From the NCBI GenBank assembly GCA_001414485.1, contig LLEY01000325.1, forward strand, positions 1 through 34,164: a DNA stretch of 34,164 bases, written 5' to 3'. Below are positions 30,576 through 34,164 of this stretch, in pieces. Numbering within the stretch: position 1 is the stretch's first letter; every line of letters starts with the position of its first letter. Made by a program: the position numbers and the translations under genes. This stretch comes from Calycina herbarum (Eukaryota; Ascomycota; Leotiomycetes; Helotiales; Pezizellaceae). Under the pieces are notes generated by a model. The model worked only from the letters and a program-made list of their open reading frames with translations. It was not told the DNA's origin and ran no database searches.

Positions 30576-31804
30576 AGAGAGATAAGTGGGCCTCATCACA
30601 TGATCGGTCCACCTACTAAGTGAGGAGCGTAGGGTATAAAGTCCTCCTATCATTCTAGACCACTATTTTAACTTCACTTTGCTCATTCTATGCTCTGAAT
30701 ACTGCTCCTGTAATCGCCACACAGGCCCTAATTCTTTTGTGCCTCACTATCCTCTACCTGACCATCAAATTGCATTTACTACGCAATGCCTGTGGTGGCA
30801 ATCATCAGGAGCTTCTGGCAGGGAAACTCGCCTTTCAGTCGCCATTTTCGAGAGCTGTGAGGGACGACATGACTATCCAGGTCATCTTTTTCAGCTAAGA
30901 TTACTAAGTAGGAATATAGAACTCTTAACTAATTAAATAAAATAGATAGAGATTTCTAGCAAAGTCTATCCGAAAGAGCGTATAATCTATAGTATAAAAC
31001 CCTATATAAAGTATTTTCTTACTCTGAATCTTATAGGACTTATTAGGTGGTGCAAAGGTGCAAAAACCGACCAGCACTTTTGTGTACCTGACCGTGCGCG
31101 CCCCTGCGCGGTGCACCCAATTGGCGGGCGCGCTCGCGCCAAGGACAGCCCTCGACCGCTGTGGCTGCAGTAGCCTGGCCTGGGCGAGTGTTGCAGCGGG
31201 GTACTTGTCTGGTGATTTCAAGGCTTCTAGGGATGCCGGCAACAACAACAGAATCTGTGAATGTATTTGGAAGAGAAGAGGAAGATGAACTACTTATTAT
31301 ACGCCATTGACTAGGAGAAAATCAATATTCTTCAAGCATTCGTGAATGATTGTTTTACAGGGAGCAGAGCCACATTCACACTAACATCCTTGCGACTTTT
31401 GCGAGCAATAACGAAACAAAACGGGCTTCACTGAAATGTATGAGTAACCCTAAGATCCATCCATTTTCGCATCACTAACCCAGTTTGAATATATTTCATG
31501 GTTACATGCATGCGATACCTGCCGTTGACCTATGGTATGTGCTGATTACAGTATTTCTGCAAAAAAGAGGTTATTCCATCTCAACACGAGTTTACCAATC
31601 TGGCTATCACGGCACCTTTACAGTGGGGCTTCATGCGCCCGTCGTGCATCACAACCAATGTTCTAGAAGGCGGAATACAGATGAATGCATGCTAAGTAGC
31701 TAGATCTCCATTCTTCTGCGCGCCCAGCTCATATATACTACTCCGCCCCCTATCCAAGAAAGCTTGGTAGGAATGCGTAGTACATCGAGAAGCCGTGATA
31801 CCCA
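30576..31804. other. Intergenic, mosaic composition, no gene recognised
   Basis: A promoter-like GGGTATAAAGTCC lies at 30631-30643 followed by a CT-rich leader-like sequence, but no supported ORF follows; it could be part of a degenerate LTR. 30900-31045 is AT-rich and TA-dominated (RIP-like). At about 31050 the composition jumps to a GC-rich block (GCGCGCCCCTGCGCGGTGCA, about 31098-31117; block to about 31200). 31260-31800 is ordinary intergenic sequence and probably includes the 3' end of the next gene. Confidence 0.5.
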
Positions 31805-33060
31805 TCAAAGCTCGTCGAAAATCCGGAGTCGTGGATCATCCTCCAGCTTCTCCTCGTCCTTATCCTTATTCCGCAAGTCTTCCAGTAAATTGATTGTCTT
31901 ATTCTTCAACTCCATCGTCTCGTTCCCCAGCGCGTCCAGATGCGGTATATTTGACTTGTTCACTCCTCGGGCTAAATCTTTGACCTGTGATCTGGCGGGT
32001 GAGTATTGAAAGAGGAAGCGCAGCAGGAAAATGACAGCTGCAATCGTGATGAGAACCCATAAAAGTCGTAATCGTTTCCTTGTCCTTTCTTGCCATTCAA
32101 ATTCGGCCTTTTCCCAGCCTTCTACTCGTTCGCTGATGATTTCCACTCTTCCGCCTAGAATCCCAATTTTGTCTCTTCCCTCCCTCACTCTTTCTTGCAA
32201 TCCGGAGATCCTCTTCTCTTGACTCTCAAACCCCTCGAAAGCTTCTAGCTGTCCCCGGACTTCGGTGACGACCTCTTCGCTTTCGGTCTTGAATTCTTCA
32301 TTGATATTCTTCGTCATGGTGGCTAACTCCTTCATTGATGTGATCGTATTTTGGAGTACACTGAGCTTCTCCAGAACGGCATAATATGTGTTGTCCAGCC
32401 GCATCGTGGTGTTGTTGGATACGGTATTTAAATTTAATATCGCATTTCGTAATTCTCTGAACCAAAAGAAGTCAGTAAAATACCAAAAATGCGATGGCAA
32501 GCTTGCATCGCTCCCAAAACTCACATCGCTCTCTGCTCCCCCTTCTCTCTCTCCTCATTCAGCTGCCCCTCCCTCGCAACTCTCTCCCTATTACTCTCGC
32601 CATCTTCCCATCCCAATCCCAAAACACTAGTTCTCCGACTCGCATCGCGACTATCATTCGGCGTCACAGCTTCACTCATCGTCCCCGTCGTCTCGCTTGT
32701 GGTGGGCTGCAGAGTCGGTCCTGCGCTCTGCGGGACATTCTCTCGATCCTTGTGATGACGAGCGACATGGGGTGGGTGGTGATGATGATGTGGGCGATGC
32801 AGCTTAGGGAAGGCTGAGAACTCGGAAATGGATCGGGTAACTTGGTGACGAGGACGGGTTGGGGATGTTGTAGCTTGGGTATGCTTATTGGATGTGTCCA
32901 GAGGAGGCGGCAGAGGGAGATTCGTCGACATTGTTGTTATTCTGTTTGGATATTGTTGGAGATGTGTTTCTGGTGGAGCGGATTGAGTACGGAGGAGGGT
33001 TGGTTCACGTTGTGCAAGTTGCTTAATTCGCATGTGACGGGGAGGGATAAATTTCTCCAT
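31805..33060 (-). CDS. Coiled-coil protein with one transmembrane segment
   Basis: Exon 1 33060-32525, exon 2 32456-31805; the 68 bp intron (32524-32457) has GTGAGT, a TTTACTGAC branch and TTCAG, joining EQRA-I-ELRNAILNLN in frame for 395 aa. The first half is disordered (Pro, Ser, a His-rich HRPHHHHHPPH and KDRENVP). The second half opens with a conserved-looking helix (TTMRLDNTYYAVLEKLSVLQ), then long coiled coil (about residues 190-310), a membrane helix (LLWVLITIAAVIFLLRFLF), and a charged tail. The short side after the membrane suggests a tail-anchored-like protein of the ER or nuclear envelope, but it has about 60 residues beyond the helix. Similar unnamed proteins exist across ascomycetes as I recall. 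The start could also be a later Met (MSTNLPLPPP). Confidence 0.75.
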
Positions 33061-33474
33061 GTTGTCTATTGTGTAGTACTTGGAACAGTAGTTATAAGAC
33101 GTCTCACTTTTGATTCTGGTAAGAGAGAGCAATTTGTGAATTTCTAGTCCATCACAAATTGTGGTTCCAAATCCTCTTTCAGACCAGACCGCCTTTATTT
33201 CATCACACTTGCGGCAAGCAAGATTCCAACAATGCTTTGTCCCACTCTAGCCTCGACTAGAAACTTTCGATACTGGAATCAAGAAGCCTCCTTCGGGTAG
33301 GGCGGCTGTTTCGATTTGTGTAGAATCGATTGAGATTTTGTGTTGGCTAGCACAAAATATAATGCAAGACGAGTGAACCTAAGCCTCACTCCATCAACGC
33401 CGATTTGCCCCATCCAAACGCCAGCAATGCAATGCCCTGGGATATTCCAGTAAGGTATCATATCATACTCCTAA
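33061..33474. promoter_or_regulatory. Intergenic between cgr1 and the coiled-coil gene
   Basis: About 410 bp. It must contain the 3' end of cgr1 and the promoter of the downstream minus-strand gene. No gene and no clear TATA box is seen. An ATG upstream in frame (33132) would extend the coiled-coil protein by 24 residues but looks like leader sequence. Confidence 0.4.
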
Positions 33475-33964
33475 TCATGATTTCAACATCTTGTTCCGCT
33501 TCTCCTTTCTCTTCAGTCTCTCAACTCTCTTCTTGTGCATCGTCTCGGCCAACTTCTCATATCGTGCCTTTTCCTCTTTCGCAAGTCGCTTCTCCTTCAA
33601 GGCTGCCGTCCGTCGCTGCAGAGGAAATGTCAGCGCAAATCCAAAGGCAAATCCGTATTTCCATTCAAGATCAAAACGCACCTGTCTCTCGGCTTCCTTC
33701 TCCTCCTTCATTTCCTTCTCTTTGGCCTTTACCGCTGACATGGCTACTCTCTCTGCCTGGCGCTTCTCGTATGTGCCGTTTCCAGCTTTCGGTCGGAATG
33801 CGGTTTTGGGCTCATGCCATTGCTTTCCTGTGGAGGGTCAGAAGAGATTTCGCAGTGATGAAAATACATTCTCATTTTCCAAACATACCATTTTTGCGCA
33901 TACCCTGTGGCGCGGCAGCAACAGTTTTGGGTGCGGGCACCGCGGTAGCGATCTCTGTAGACAT
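33475..33964 (-). CDS. cgr1: rRNA-processing protein Cgr1
   Basis: Three exons: 33964-33889, 33827-33682, 33615-33475, with introns of 61 and 66 bp (GTATGT...CACAG; GTGCGT...CTGCAG). The product is 120 aa, a normal size for the family. It contains [20 protein letters not shown], then [20 protein letters not shown], a charged helix, and the family hallmark [17 protein letters not shown] at the C-terminus. Cgr1 is a small basic nucleolar coiled-coil protein needed for pre-60S rRNA processing, around the 5.8S/25S region in yeast. The second intron is a multiple of three without a stop, so an unspliced frame runs through it and could mislead gene callers. Confidence 0.95.
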
Positions 33965-34164
33965 GGTTCCAAGCTGTATGCAGGTGGTGTTGATGAAAGC
34001 TTTACAAAAATACAATGGAGAAAAGTGCTCTGGCAGGTGGGGTCATGCTCCGTCGCGCCACTCAGATTGGCTTATCGATTTCCACCGACGCTAAGAAAAA
34101 TGAAAACCTTGATCTTCGCTCGATCAGATAAGATTACACACTAGCGCCATCTGCTCTGACCCCC
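33965..34164. promoter_or_regulatory. Upstream region of cgr1
   Basis: 200 bp to the window edge. No element stands out, and no gene is visible. Confidence 0.3.

Noticed and set aside
30679..30936. 85-codon plus-strand frame after a TATAAA
   Set aside because: No domain and no splice context; more likely part of a degenerate element leader.
33491..34144. 217-codon plus-strand frame over cgr1
   Set aside because: Antisense of a firmly identified three-exon cgr1 gene.
1..34164. tRNA, rRNA or CRISPR-like arrays
   Set aside because: No tRNA A/B box pair, no rRNA segment and no regularly spaced repeats with unique spacers were seen by eye.

Overview
The window looks like nuclear DNA of a filamentous ascomycete (Pezizomycotina; Leotiomycetes is my best guess from overall gene character, not proven). 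Genes have short introns of about 46-101 bp with GTRNGY donors and CTRAC-type branch points, and the left 15 kb carries the signature of repeat-induced point mutation (RIP): C-to-T changes in CpA context that turn CAG/CAA codons into TAG/TAA and CAT into TAT.

Layout. (1) 1-15075 is an AT-rich, gene-dead transposon compartment. It begins with the 3' end of a Ty3/gypsy chromovirus pol (integrase core, C-terminal domain, chromodomain; plus strand), followed by a possible LTR. Then come two copies of a Helitron on the minus strand. The right-hand copy (about 15075 down to 8480) has every module: coiled-coil N-terminus, DUF6570-like block, Helitron_like_N, the two-tyrosine Rep motif and a PIF1-type helicase. 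The left-hand copy (6725-2098) has only the 5' two thirds. They are arranged head to tail, with another RIP-decayed ORF between them. The left copy contains a roughly 260 bp island that is not RIP-mutated and is absent from the other copy. (2) 15334-15781 is a small acidic two-exon gene right at the edge of the compartment. (3) 16814-19200 is a decayed gene for a homeodomain/AT-hook/C2H2 zinc-finger protein, and 19134-19603 is a second decayed reading frame. (4) 20339-22740 holds two divergent genes for secreted, Kex2-processable proteins, both 308 aa, sharing a 548 bp promoter region. One ends in two near-identical 13-residue blocks, each behind a dibasic site. (5) 22971-23981 is an ankyrin-repeat gene with a probable 57 nt in-frame intron. 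(6) 24923-26031 is an F-box gene frameshifted by a 5 bp tandem duplication. (7) 26682-29806 is an eight-exon PXB-PX-DUF3818 gene (918 aa, relative of yeast Ypr097w) between homopolymer tracts. (8) 29940-31800 is repeat-bearing intergenic DNA with a large inverted repeat. (9) 31805-33060 is a coiled-coil, single-pass membrane protein gene, and 33475-33964 is cgr1, the ribosome-biogenesis gene and the firmest name in the window.

The window therefore reads as an edge between a RIP-silenced transposon block and a gene-bearing arm. Genes near the edge are decayed or lineage-specific looking, and conserved housekeeping genes lie on the far right. No prokaryotic-type operon, CRISPR array, rRNA or tRNA gene was seen. 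I found no clearly new multi-gene system. The best candidates for something undescribed are the divergent secreted pair and the un-RIPed insert in the Helitron.
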